A stretch of DNA of 64,000 bases, taken from NCBI RefSeq assembly GCF_015163075.1, contig NZ_JADDXU010000008.1:248001-312000 (forward strand). The letters run 5' to 3'. The translations under genes were made by a program, and so were the position numbers. This document shows, one piece after another, positions 24,135 to 34,585 of the stretch. The notes below the pieces were generated by a model, which saw only the letters and a program-made list of their open reading frames with translations, had not been told where the DNA came from and ran no database searches. Origin of the DNA: Streptomyces justiciae (GTDB lineage Bacteria; Actinomycetota; Actinomycetes; Streptomycetales; Streptomycetaceae). Position 1 is the stretch's first letter, and every line of letters begins with the position of its first letter.

Positions 24135-26126
24135 ATGCGCACTCTCCGTACCGCCACCGGTCGGCTCCGGCCCAGATCCGTCCGGGCCAAGATCGTCTCC
24201 CTGCTCATGCTGCCCATCGTGTCCCTCATGGCGCTGTGGGGATTCGCCGCCGTCACGACCGCGTCCAGCATCGGTGACACCGAGCGGGCCAAGGACGTCA
24301 ACGCCGAACTGCTCACCCCTGTCAGTGAGTTCGTCACCGCGTTGCAGGCCGAGCGGGCCGCCGTCATGGCGCGTCGGGCCGTGCCCGCCGATGTCCGTAA
24401 GGCCACCGACCGGGCCGCCTCCGCCCTGCTGGACGGCATCAACGCCTCCAGCTCGGACGCCGCGTTGCTCGACGCGAGCCTTCCCCGGCGCATCGAGACG
24501 CTGAAGGGGGCGGCCGGCGGGCTCGCGCAGGTGCGCGGTGAGGCGACCGCCAAGGGCGCCAAGTCCTCCGTGGCGTACGCCGGGTACTCCGCGATCGTCG
24601 AGGACGCCTTCGCCGTCGCGGGCGAGCTCACCGGGGACCAGAGCACCGATGCCGCGTCCGACGCGCGCGTGGTGCTCGAACTCTCCCGCGCGCGGGAGGC
24701 GTTGGCGCGGGAGCAGGCCCTGCTCGGGGCGGCGGGGGCGGCCGGGACGCTGAGCCGGCAGCAGTACACGCAGTTCGTCGGCGCGGTCGCCACGCAGCGC
24801 CAGCTGCTCAAGCCGGCGGTCGCCGACCTCAAGGCCGAGCACCGGGCGGCGTACGAGGAGATCCTGGACGGCGACGCGTACGCCGGTCTCCAGGCCGTGG
24901 AGAACCGGGTGCAGAGCGCCGGTCCGGGAACCTCCGCCGTGGCGTCGGGGCTGCTGGGCCGCTGGGACGCGGACGTGACCGTGACGCTGAAGGACCTGAC
25001 GGCCGCCGAGACCGGTGCCGGTACGGGCGCCACCGCCCAGGCCGACCCGTTCGGCTGGGACACCCTCGGCGCCTCCGGTGTCGCCGTGGTGCTGGGGCTT
25101 GTCGGTGTGCTGCTGTCGCTGTTGGTGTCCGTGCTCGTCGGGCGCGGACTCATCGTCGAGCTGCTCGACCTGCGCAACGACGCCCTGGAGGTGGCGGGCC
25201 GCCGACTGCCGCAGGCCATGCGGAAGTTGCACGCCGGACAGGGCGTCGACATCGACGCCGAGGCCCCCATGCGGCGCCTCGTCGGTGACGAACTCGCCCA
25301 GGTCGGCACCGCGTTGACCGCCGTGCAGCGGGCCGCCCTCAAGGCGGCCTCCGAACGCGCCGAACTCCTCAGCGGCATCTCCGGCGTCTACGTCAGCCTC
25401 GCCCGCCGCAGCCAGGTCCTCCTCCACCGCCAACTGGACCTGCTGGACGGCATGCAGCGCCGCCACCAGGACCCGCAGGAGCTCCAGGACCTCTACCGCG
25501 TCGACTACCTGGCGACCCGCATGCGCCGCCACTCCGAGTCCCTGCTCATCCTGTCCGGCATCGCCCCCGGCCGCGGCTGGCGCGACCCGATCCCGCTGGC
25601 GGACGTGCTGCGGGCCGCCGTCGCCGAGATCGAGAACGCGCCGCGCGTGCAGATCTGGGCCGTGCCGAAGGTGTCCGTGGTCGGCGGCTCGGTCGCCGAC
25701 GTCATCCACCTCCTCGCCGAACTCGTCGAGAACGCCGCCGCGTTCTCCCCGCCCAGCACCAAGGTGCAGCTGCGCGCGGCCCGGATGCGGGACGGGGTGC
25801 TCATCGAGGTCGAGGACAGCGGCTTCGGCATGAACGAGCAGGCCCTCGCCGACGCCAACCGCAAGCTCCAGTCCGAGAAGGTCGACCTCCTCGACGCCAA
25901 GCAGATCGGCCTGTTCGTGGTCAACCGGCTGCGCGAGCGGCAGGGGTTGCGGGTGGAGCTGCGCCCCTCGCCCCACGGTGGTGTCACGGCCGCGGTGTTC
26001 GTCCCCGAGGGGCTGACACGGGACGACATGCCGGTCGGCGAAGGGGCCGTCGGCGGGCGCGGACTCGCACCGGCGGCGGCGCTGATCCAGCAGCAGCGGC
26101 CCGGGTTCGGCGGTGCCGGGGCGTGA
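24135..26126 (+). CDS. NIT-domain sensor histidine-kinase-like protein
   Basis: A 663-residue protein. A helix at about residues 20-45 is followed by an extracytoplasmic NIT (nitrate/nitrite-sensing-like) domain to about 300, a second helix (about 312-337), a HAMP-like linker, a helical segment, and a HATPase domain with the N-box 'HLLAELVENAAAFSPP', 'EVEDSGFGM' and 'IGLFVVNRL'. This is the layout of CvnA kinases of Streptomyces conservons, which signal through roadblock, DUF742 and Ras-like partners (CvnB-D). None of those genes follows here. No clear phospho-accepting His was seen. ATG 24135 is the first start. Confidence 0.85.
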   Translation: MRTLRTATGRLRPRSVRAKIVSLLMLPIVSLMALWGFAAVTTASSIGDTERAKDVNAELLTPVSEFVTALQAERAAVMARRAVPADVRKATDRAASALLDGINASSSDAALLDASLPRRIETLKGAAGGLAQVRGEATAKGAKSSVAYAGYSAIVEDAFAVAGELTGDQSTDAASDARVVLELSRAREALAREQALLGAAGAAGTLSRQQYTQFVGAVATQRQLLKPAVADLKAEHRAAYEEILDGDAYAGLQAVENRVQSAGPGTSAVASGLLGRWDADVTVTLKDLTAAETGAGTGATAQADPFGWDTLGASGVAVVLGLVGVLLSLLVSVLVGRGLIVELLDLRNDALEVAGRRLPQAMRKLHAGQGVDIDAEAPMRRLVGDELAQVGTALTAVQRAALKAASERAELLSGISGVYVSLARRSQVLLHRQLDLLDGMQRRHQDPQELQDLYRVDYLATRMRRHSESLLILSGIAPGRGWRDPIPLADVLRAAVAEIENAPRVQIWAVPKVSVVGGSVADVIHLLAELVENAAAFSPPSTKVQLRAARMRDGVLIEVEDSGFGMNEQALADANRKLQSEKVDLLDAKQIGLFVVNRLRERQGLRVELRPSPHGGVTAAVFVPEGLTRDDMPVGEGAVGGRGLAPAAALIQQQRPGFGGAGA

Positions 26127-26195
26127 CCATGTCTTCGCGCTATCTCCACACCGATTACCGCGAACGCAGTACGTGAGGGAAACCAGGGGCCTCTA

Positions 26196-26221
26196 GGGTC
26201 ACTTGACACTTCAAGTGGCCC
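26196..26221. promoter_or_regulatory. Inverted repeat just upstream of the amidase gene
   Basis: GGGTCACTTGA (26196-26206) and TCAAGTGGCCC (26211-26221) form 11-bp arms with one mismatch around CACT. It ends 22 bp before the GTG start, so it could be a repressor site or a leader hairpin. Confidence 0.5.
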
Positions 26222-26243
26222 CCCTGGAAGGCAAGGCACATCC

Positions 26244-27335
26244 GTGTCCGAACAACCCCCCACCCCCTCCCACCGCCGTAAGCGCTCCCTGTCCCGCCGT
26301 GGCGTGATCGGCGCGGCCGGCGCCGTCGCCGCCGGGGCCGCGCTGACCCCGGTGGTCTTCGCGGCGACCGACTCCGACTCCGACGCCACCACGACCGACG
26401 CCGGTACGACCCCGGAGAAGTTCCCGGCGACCCGTTCCGACGCCACCACCGGCACCGGTACGGCCACCACCGCCTTCGCCGCCTCCTATGTCGGCGTCCG
26501 CTGGAACGGCCCCGCGGCCTCCCTCCGCCTCCCCGACGGCGAGTGGAAGACGCTGAGCGGCGGCTGCGCGACCGTCGAAGACGGCGGGGCGGCCCTGGTC
26601 GCGACGGCGCCCGTCACGTCGTACGACCTCAAAGCCGCGGACGGCACGACCGACGTGCGCTCGCTCGCGATCGACACCACCGACGGCCCGAAGCGCACCG
26701 TGAAGGTGCCCTCGGAGCCGACACGCGTGCGTGGCGTGCGTTATCTGTCGCGGCCGGCGTGGGGCGCGGACGAGTCGAAGCGGTACAAGGACGGCGTGGT
26801 CAACTCGCCCGAGAAGTACTACGCGTTGCAGGCGATCACCGTCCACCACACGGACACCCCGAACGGCGACGCCGACCCGGCGGCGACGGTCCGGGCGATC
26901 TACGAGTACCACGCGGTCACCCTCGACTGGGGCGACATCGGCTACCACTTCCTGATCGACGAGGCCGGAGTCGTCTACGAGGGCCGCTACTCCGGCGACG
27001 ACGGCGTCCCCGCCTTCGACCCGGACGGCAACGTCGTCACCGCCTTCCACACCGCCGGCTACAACTCCGGCAACCTCGGCATCGCGTTGCTCGGCACCCT
27101 CACCGAGCAGGGACCGACGGACGCGGCGAAGGCCTCGCTGACCCGCCTGATCAAGGTCATCGCCCGCTTCAAGGGCCTCGACCCGCAGGCCAGGATCACG
27201 TACACCAACCCGGTCAACGGCGTGACCAAGGACGCGACCACCGTCAGCGGCCACCGCGACTGGCTCCAGACCGACTGCCCGGGACAGACGATGTACGACC
27301 TCCTCGCCGAGGTCAGGGCGGCCGCGAGCCGCTGA
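26244..27335 (+). CDS. Tat-exported N-acetylmuramoyl-L-alanine amidase (PGRP type)
   Basis: A 363-residue secreted protein. The twin-arginine signal is 'KRSLSRRGVIGAAGAV', followed by an Ala-rich core and a Ser/Thr/Asp-rich linker. The C-terminal half (about residues 160-355) is an amidase_2/peptidoglycan-recognition domain: 'RPAWGADESKRYKDG', 'AITVHHTDTPNG' (zinc His), 'GDIGYHFLIDEAGVVYEGR', 'AFHTAGYNSGNLGIALLG' and 'SGHRDWLQTDCPGQTMY' (second zinc ligand pair). It cleaves the bond between muramic acid and the stem peptide. GTG 26244 follows GGAAGG. Confidence 0.92.
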   Translation: MSEQPPTPSHRRKRSLSRRGVIGAAGAVAAGAALTPVVFAATDSDSDATTTDAGTTPEKFPATRSDATTGTGTATTAFAASYVGVRWNGPAASLRLPDGEWKTLSGGCATVEDGGAALVATAPVTSYDLKAADGTTDVRSLAIDTTDGPKRTVKVPSEPTRVRGVRYLSRPAWGADESKRYKDGVVNSPEKYYALQAITVHHTDTPNGDADPAATVRAIYEYHAVTLDWGDIGYHFLIDEAGVVYEGRYSGDDGVPAFDPDGNVVTAFHTAGYNSGNLGIALLGTLTEQGPTDAAKASLTRLIKVIARFKGLDPQARITYTNPVNGVTKDATTVSGHRDWLQTDCPGQTMYDLLAEVRAAASR

Positions 27336-27409
27336 CCTGCACGGGGATCGGTCACCGAACGGCGCGCATTAGGCTGGGAGGCTGATCGATCCCCCTCGTC
27401 AGGAGAGAA

Positions 27410-29212
<1,803 letters not shown>

Positions 29213-29446
29213 GACACCTTCTGGCGGCGCAGGCGGGCGGCGCGCGCGCCGCGTGAAGAGGGCGTGAAGGCGCATAACAGTGGCATCACGGGCCGGTCCT
29301 CCCTTGGGTACAGGGGGTGATCGGCCCGGGTTTCTGTCAGTGCCGAGTGATAGAAAGAGCCGTCTGAGAACTTTCTGAGTACGACTCTGAGCCGTTACGT
29401 ACCTCAGGGCGTGGCTAAAAATCAGTGAACGAGGGGGAACGCGCTG
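29213..29446. promoter_or_regulatory. Intergenic region: ABC-F end and propeller-gene promoter region
   Basis: The first part holds the 16-bp palindrome GCGGCGCGCGCGCCGC (29237-29252), a likely terminator stem. Further on, an inverted pair AGAAAG (29352-29357) and CTTTCT (29371-29376) lies in unusually AT-rich sequence, consistent with a promoter or operator. I could not fix the -35/-10 boxes. Confidence 0.4.
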
Positions 29447-31219
29447 ATGACCCAGCCGCCCGGTTTTGGAGCACCGCAGGACCCGCCGCCGCAGGGCGGT
29501 TTCGGCGCGCCACCGCCGCCCGCGGGCCCGCCGCAGACGCCACCTCCGCCGCAGGGTCCGCCGCAGCCCGGTTACGGCTATCCCCAGAAGGTCGACCAGC
29601 CCGGCCCGTACGCCCAGCCGCAGCAGCCGGGTCCGTACGGCCCGCCGCAGCAGCAGCCGGGCCCCTACGCCCAGCCCGGTCCCTACGGGCAGCCCCAGCA
29701 GCCCGGCCCCTACGGCCAGCCCGGTTACGGCTACCCGCCCCAGCCGCAGTACCCCGGCGGCCCCGGCACCCCGCCCGGCGGCTCCGGCTCCCGCAACCCC
29801 TTCAAGGGCAAGCCGGCCCTCGTCATCGCCGCCGCCGTCGCGGGACTCCTCGTCGTCGGCGGCACGGTGTGGGCGGTCAGCAGCGGGGGCGACGACCCGA
29901 AGAAGCCGGTCGCCGAGGAGAGCGGCAGCGCCAAGCCCTCCGCCTCCGACGACCCGGTCAACCCCGGTGACGGCGACGGTGGCGGCGGCAAGGAGCAGGA
30001 GGACCTCAACGAGGGCCGCCAGGCGGGCGAGTCGAAGGTCCTCTGGTACAAGACCGCGCCGGACGCGCCCGGTTCGGGCGCCGACGCCCCCGGCATGTGG
30101 GTCACCGACAAGACCGCGGTGAAGGCGGCGTACAAGCAGCTCTTCGGGTACAAGGTCGGTGACGGCAACCCCGCCTGGGACCCGATCACCTTCGACCAGA
30201 AGATCTGCGCGGTCACCCCGCAGAAGACCGCCGCGAACAAGATCGTCGTCGCCTACATGAACGGCAGCAGCGACCGCGCGGAGTGCAACAAGCTCCAGGA
30301 GGTCGACCTCGACACCGGCGCCAAGGGCTGGACCGGGGAGGTCGCCGACGGCGACCTGTTCGACTCCACGCTCCAGATCGAGCTGACCGTCACCGGCAAC
30401 ACGCTGATGGTGGGCCGCTCGATGTCCGGCACCGCCTACGACGTCACGAACGGCAAGAAGCTGTTCGACAAGTCGAAGTACGGCGACGCCTGCTTCCCCA
30501 GCGCCTTCGCCGGCGGCCCCAAGCTGATCGCCGTCTCCTCCTGCGACGCGTCGGGGAAGAACGAGCACGACGAGGTGCAGGAACTGGACCCGACGACCGG
30601 CAAGGTCAAGTGGACCCAGAAGTTCGACAAGGGCTGGCGGGTCGCGCGCGCCTACTCCGTCGACCCGCTCGTCATCTACAGCACCAACGAGGACAAGAAC
30701 GCCTGGAACATCTCCACGTTCACCTCGGGCGGCAAGTTCCGCTCCCAGGTCGGCTTCGACGAGAACTTCGCGCCCGCCTGCGACTGGGCGATCTTCGCGC
30801 GCGACCTGACCGGCTGCACCGGCACGGTCGCCGACGCCAACACCCTCTACCTGCCGACCGAGGCGACGAGCGGCGCCAACGAGATCGTCGCGGTCAACCT
30901 CTCCACCGGCAAGGAGAAGTGGCGCGTGAAGTCCCCCGCGGACGAGACGATGCTGCCGCTGAAGATCGAGAACGGCAAGCTCATCGCGTACGTCGAGCCG
31001 TCGTACGACGCGGGCGGCCAGGTCGTGTCCATCGCGACGACCGGGTCCGACCACAAGCCGGCGAAGCTGCTCCAGAACCCGGCGTCCGCCGCCGACGTCG
31101 AGGACGGCTTCTACTCCAAGGCCATCGACTGGGTCGGCGGACGCTTCTACCTCTCGACCACCCGGCTGAGCGGCGACGACGACGCGCAGGAGAAGTTGAT
31201 GCTCGCCTACGGCAAGTAG
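29447..31219 (+). CDS. Pro/Gln-rich membrane protein with PQQ-like beta-propeller
   Basis: A 590-residue protein. Residues 1 to about 115 are a disordered Pro/Gln/Gly/Tyr-rich cytoplasmic tail with repeats such as 'QQPGPYGQP' and 'PQPGYGYP'. One membrane helix (about 125-147, 'ALVIAAAVAGLLVVGG') follows, then an acidic linker and an extracellular domain from about residue 195. That domain has repeating 'DLDTGAKGWTGEV', 'DPTTGKVKWTQKF' and 'NLSTGKEKWRVKS' blades typical of BamB/PQQ-like propellers. Function is unknown; this layout is common in Streptomyces and may serve wall sensing or assembly. A paralogue lies 56 bp downstream. Confidence 0.85.
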   Translation: MTQPPGFGAPQDPPPQGGFGAPPPPAGPPQTPPPPQGPPQPGYGYPQKVDQPGPYAQPQQPGPYGPPQQQPGPYAQPGPYGQPQQPGPYGQPGYGYPPQPQYPGGPGTPPGGSGSRNPFKGKPALVIAAAVAGLLVVGGTVWAVSSGGDDPKKPVAEESGSAKPSASDDPVNPGDGDGGGGKEQEDLNEGRQAGESKVLWYKTAPDAPGSGADAPGMWVTDKTAVKAAYKQLFGYKVGDGNPAWDPITFDQKICAVTPQKTAANKIVVAYMNGSSDRAECNKLQEVDLDTGAKGWTGEVADGDLFDSTLQIELTVTGNTLMVGRSMSGTAYDVTNGKKLFDKSKYGDACFPSAFAGGPKLIAVSSCDASGKNEHDEVQELDPTTGKVKWTQKFDKGWRVARAYSVDPLVIYSTNEDKNAWNISTFTSGGKFRSQVGFDENFAPACDWAIFARDLTGCTGTVADANTLYLPTEATSGANEIVAVNLSTGKEKWRVKSPADETMLPLKIENGKLIAYVEPSYDAGGQVVSIATTGSDHKPAKLLQNPASAADVEDGFYSKAIDWVGGRFYLSTTRLSGDDDAQEKLMLAYGK

Positions 31220-31275
31220 CCCTCCCCGCCGCTCGATCCGTCCGCTTCCGTCCCCGCTTCCCGAGGTACTCCGTC

Positions 31276-33204
31276 ATGACCCAGCCGCCGCCCCCGCCGA
31301 ACCAGCCCCCGCCCGGGGGAGGCTTCGGCCCGCCCCAGGACCAGCCGCCGCAGACCCCGCCGCCCGCACAGCAGCCCGGCTTCGGCGCCCCGCAGGACCA
31401 GCCTCCGCAGCAGCCCGGCTTCGGCGCACCCCAGACGCCTCCGCAGCCGCAGCCCGGCTACGGCTACCCGCAGGCGCCGCAAGCCCCGCAGACGCCCCCG
31501 CCACCGCAGGGCCCGCCGCAGACCCCGCCGGGCCAGGGCTACGGCTACCCGGGCCAGCCGCAGCAGCCGTACGGCCAGCCGTCGGCCCCGGCGCCGAACC
31601 CGTACGGCCAGCCGCAGCCCGACGCCTACGGCCAGCAGCCCGGCGGCTACGGGCAGCCGCAGCCCAACGCCTATGGCCAGCAGCCCGGTTACGGCTACCA
31701 GCAGCCGACCATGCCGCTCCAGCCGCAGGCCGGGCAGCCGGCCGGCGGGCGGAAGATCAACTCGCAGCTGGCGATCATCGTCGCGGCGGTCGTCGCGATC
31801 GCGCTGATCGTCGGCGGCGGCCTCTGGTACGCCAACTCCTCCGGTGACGACGGCAAGAAGGACACCGCGAACAGCAGCGGCGGCACCGGCGGTGGCGGCG
31901 ACGAGAAGGGCGGCACCGGCGGCACCAGCAGCAAGGGCGAGGAGAAGGTCCCGGCGAACACCGCCGCCTCCGTCCTCTTCCAGGTCCCGCAGCCCGAGGT
32001 CAAGGAAGACACCACCTACACGGTCAACGGCTCCTGGCTCACCGACACCGTGTACGCCAAGAGCGGCATCGCCGAGGTCGTCGGCTACGACCCCGACAAG
32101 GGCACCGAGCTGTGGACGATCAAGCTGCCCGGCCCGGTGTGCGCGGCCAGCCGCCAGATGACCGACAAGCATCTGACCGCCATCGCCTACGAGCCCGCGA
32201 TGCCGACCAAGGAGAAGCCGACGGCCGGTTGCAGCCAGGTCTCGGCGATCGACCTCGACGCGGGCAAGCAGCTGTGGACGAAGACCGCGAAGACCGGTGA
32301 CCGGCTGATCCCCTGGGACAACGTCACCGTCAGCGCGAACACCGTCGCCACCGGCTCCACCAGCGGCGGCGCCGCCTGGGACATCACCACCGGCAAGTCG
32401 CTGTGGACCCCGAAGCCGACCGACAGCTGCTACGACGCGGGCTACGGCGGCGGCGCGAAGCTGGTCGCGGTCCGCAAGTGCGGTGACTACGACGCGCGCC
32501 AGCTGCACATCCAGACCATCGACCCGGCGTCCGGGAAGGTGATCTCCGAGTACAAGATGTCGCAGGGCATCGAGTACGCGAGCATCGTCTCCACCGAGCC
32601 GCTGGTGGTCGCGGCCGAGGTCGGCGAGGACACCGGCGCCAGCGGTATCTCCGACGTCTTCTCCATCGACAACAAGACCGGCAAGCTGCGCACCCGCATC
32701 TCCCTGCCGGGCGACGAGTACGCGGCCAAGTGCGACGGCATCTACCGGCCCGAGTACTGCTTCCAGATCGCCGTCGGCAACGACAGGGTGTACGTGCCGA
32801 CGGAGGAGCACCAGGGCGCCGGCAGCGACTACAGCCGGACCAACGAGATCATCGCCTTCGACCTGGCCACCGGGAAGCAGACCGGCCAGCGCGCCGACGC
32901 GGGCGACGGCTACACCATCAGCCCGCTGCGCATGGACGGCGGCAACCTGATCGCGTACAAGCGGCCGCCGTACGACAAGGGCGGACAGGTCGTCAGCATC
33001 GACGGCGGCACCTTCAAGGAGACCAAGCTCCTGGAGAACCCGGCGACGGAAGCCGTGCGCGACGTGGAGACGAGCATGTCCCCCGAATCGTCCGAGCTCA
33101 TCTACCACGACGGCCGGCTGTTCATGTCGGAGGTCTACGCGAGCGATTTCGGCAGCAGCACGGGTGAGAAGGAGTACCTGGCGATCGCCTTCGGCGCGAA
33201 GTGA
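31276..33204 (+). CDS. Second Pro/Gln-rich membrane beta-propeller protein (paralogue)
   Basis: A 642-residue paralogue of the preceding protein: a longer disordered head of about 155 residues with 'AYGQQPGGYGQPQPNAYGQQ' repeats, a membrane helix ('LAIIVAAVVAIALIVGGG', about residues 162-180), a Gly/Lys/Asp linker and a propeller-like outer domain with 'DPDKGTELWTIKL', 'DLDAGKQLWTKTA' and 'DITTGKSLWTPKP'. It starts at ATG 31276, in a different frame from its neighbour, with only 56 bp between, so the two are probably one transcript. A strong terminator follows. Cys residues in the propeller could form disulphides. Confidence 0.85.
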   Translation: MTQPPPPPNQPPPGGGFGPPQDQPPQTPPPAQQPGFGAPQDQPPQQPGFGAPQTPPQPQPGYGYPQAPQAPQTPPPPQGPPQTPPGQGYGYPGQPQQPYGQPSAPAPNPYGQPQPDAYGQQPGGYGQPQPNAYGQQPGYGYQQPTMPLQPQAGQPAGGRKINSQLAIIVAAVVAIALIVGGGLWYANSSGDDGKKDTANSSGGTGGGGDEKGGTGGTSSKGEEKVPANTAASVLFQVPQPEVKEDTTYTVNGSWLTDTVYAKSGIAEVVGYDPDKGTELWTIKLPGPVCAASRQMTDKHLTAIAYEPAMPTKEKPTAGCSQVSAIDLDAGKQLWTKTAKTGDRLIPWDNVTVSANTVATGSTSGGAAWDITTGKSLWTPKPTDSCYDAGYGGGAKLVAVRKCGDYDARQLHIQTIDPASGKVISEYKMSQGIEYASIVSTEPLVVAAEVGEDTGASGISDVFSIDNKTGKLRTRISLPGDEYAAKCDGIYRPEYCFQIAVGNDRVYVPTEEHQGAGSDYSRTNEIIAFDLATGKQTGQRADAGDGYTISPLRMDGGNLIAYKRPPYDKGGQVVSIDGGTFKETKLLENPATEAVRDVETSMSPESSELIYHDGRLFMSEVYASDFGSSTGEKEYLAIAFGAK

Positions 33205-33225
33205 TCGCACAACCGCCTCAGCCGA

Positions 33226-33255
33226 CTGCCCCGTCCCTGCTCAGGGACGGGGCAG
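33226..33255 (+). terminator. Hairpin terminator after the propeller genes
   Basis: CTGCCCCGTCCCT (33226-33238) and AGGGACGGGGCAG (33243-33255) form a perfect 13-bp stem with a 4-nt loop, 21 bp after the stop. Confidence 0.8.
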
Positions 33256-33469
33256 TTCGCGTACCACCCATCAGTCTCGAATGACGGAAATTCCGTCGAT
33301 CCGGGGCACTTCTCACCAGTAGGGGGAGCGCAACGTCGAACAAGCGTGTAGCTTCCGGGGGCATGAAGAGCGGGGGAGCCGGGAGGGGGCTCCTGTCCGT
33401 GCGGACCAGTGGGCATCCATAGTGGGGCATCCATTTGCGGATCCATTGGGGGGACTGGGGGGTTGCTCG

Positions 33470-34177
33470 ATGGGAGTGCGGCTCATGGTGGTCGACGACC
33501 ACCGACTGCTGGCCGAGGCGCTGGCCTCGGCGTTGAAACTGCGGGGGCATCGGGTCCTCGCCGCGGCGGCACCGGCCGCGGGGGCGGCGGAGCTGGTGAT
33601 CACCCGGGCGCCGGAGGTGTGCCTGCTGGGCACGGCGACCCCGGCCGAGCCGGGCATCTTCGACCCGGTGGTGAAGATCAAGCGGGACCGTCCGCAGGTG
33701 GCGGTGCTGGTGCTGGGCCCGGTACCGAGCCCGCGCGGCATCGCCGCGGCCTTCGCCGCGGGCGCCTCGGGCTATGTACGGCACGACGAGCGCATCGAGG
33801 GCGTCGAGCGGGCGATCATGAAGGCGCGGGCGGGCGAGGCGGCGGTGGCACCTCAGCTGCTGCAAGGGGCCTTCAGCGAACTGCTCAACCCCGCCGCGCA
33901 GCCCGACGACGAGGGCCAGCGGCTGTTGCAGATGCTGACGCCGCGGGAGGTGGAGGTGCTGGTCCGGGTCGCCGACGGCGAGGACACCCGGCTGATCGCG
34001 GCGGGCATGGGCATCGCCCCGTCCACGGCCCGCACCCATGTGCAGCGGGTGCTGATGAAGCTGGGGGTGGGATCGAGGCTGGAGGCGGCGGCGCTGGCGG
34101 CGCGCACCGGTCTGCTGGACCGGGCGGGCCCGGTACCGCACTCGCCTCCTGAGACGGGAGCGGGGCCGGAGTCGTAG
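33470..34177 (+). CDS. Atypical LuxR-type response regulator lacking the phospho-Asp
   Basis: A 235-residue protein with an N-terminal receiver-like domain and a C-terminal LuxR/NarL HTH ('LTPREVEVLVRVADGEDTRLIAAGMGIAPSTARTHVQRVLMKLGV'). The acidic pair is present (Asp9-Asp10), but the phosphoacceptor position reads 'EVCLLGTATPAEPG', giving Gly54 instead of Asp. The switch Ser/Thr and the conserved Lys are also lost ('VLVLGP', 'GYVRHD'). So it is unlikely to be controlled by phosphorylation. ATG 33470 is preferred over 33422 because it begins the first strand. No sensor kinase is adjacent. Known Streptomyces atypical regulators of this class bind ligands or act constitutively. Confidence 0.88.
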   Translation: MGVRLMVVDDHRLLAEALASALKLRGHRVLAAAAPAAGAAELVITRAPEVCLLGTATPAEPGIFDPVVKIKRDRPQVAVLVLGPVPSPRGIAAAFAAGASGYVRHDERIEGVERAIMKARAGEAAVAPQLLQGAFSELLNPAAQPDDEGQRLLQMLTPREVEVLVRVADGEDTRLIAAGMGIAPSTARTHVQRVLMKLGVGSRLEAAALAARTGLLDRAGPVPHSPPETGAGPES

Positions 34178-34192
34178 AAGACTCCGGCCCCG
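34161..34192 (+). terminator. Terminator overlapping the response-regulator stop codon
   Basis: CGGGGCCGGAGTC (34161-34173) pairs with GACTCCGGCCCCG (34180-34192), 13 bp, and the TAG stop sits in the 6-nt loop. The arrangement may also serve the convergent gene on the other strand. Confidence 0.75.
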
Positions 34193-34207
34193 TCCGGGAC
34201 GGGGGAG

Positions 34208-34564
34208 CTACTCGCCCTGACGTCCGCCCGGGTGTGCGCCCGGCCCGTCGCCGACCACGTCCTCCGGAGTGACCTCCGGCGTGGCCGGCGGGGTCGGCCG
34301 CAGCTTCAGCCAGACCAGGAAGAAGATGCCGAGGAGCAGCATCCCGATCCCGGTCCACAGGTTGATGTTGACGCCCTCGGCCTTGTCGAGGGTGGCGTCG
34401 GAGGGGTTGATGCCGGCGATCGTGACGATGACGCCGTACAGCACGAACAGGCCGCCGATGATGCGGCGCAGGTCGAAGATGCGGGCCGCGGTGGCCGACT
34501 TGGCCTGGAGCTCGGCGACTTCCCGCTGGACGTCCTGCTCGGAATATCCGTGGTGGTCAGACAT
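34208..34564 (-). CDS. Small membrane protein linked to the SSS symporter
   Basis: A 118-residue protein with a charged N-terminal helix ('EQDVQREVAELQAKSATAARIFDLRR'), two membrane helices (about residues 35-52 and 68-88), and a Pro/acidic cytoplasmic tail. It starts at ATG 34564 after GGGAGGATTGAGG, 21 bp downstream of the symporter stop, and is surely co-transcribed with it. I recall similar small proteins beside Streptomyces sugar symporters, with no known function. A helper subunit or regulator of the transporter is a fair guess, not more. Confidence 0.82.
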   Translation of the reverse strand: MSDHHGYSEQDVQREVAELQAKSATAARIFDLRRIIGGLFVLYGVIVTIAGINPSDATLDKAEGVNINLWTGIGMLLLGIFFLVWLKLRPTPPATPEVTPEDVVGDGPGAHPGGRQGE

Positions 34565-34585
34565 GGTTCCTCAATCCTCCCGCGC

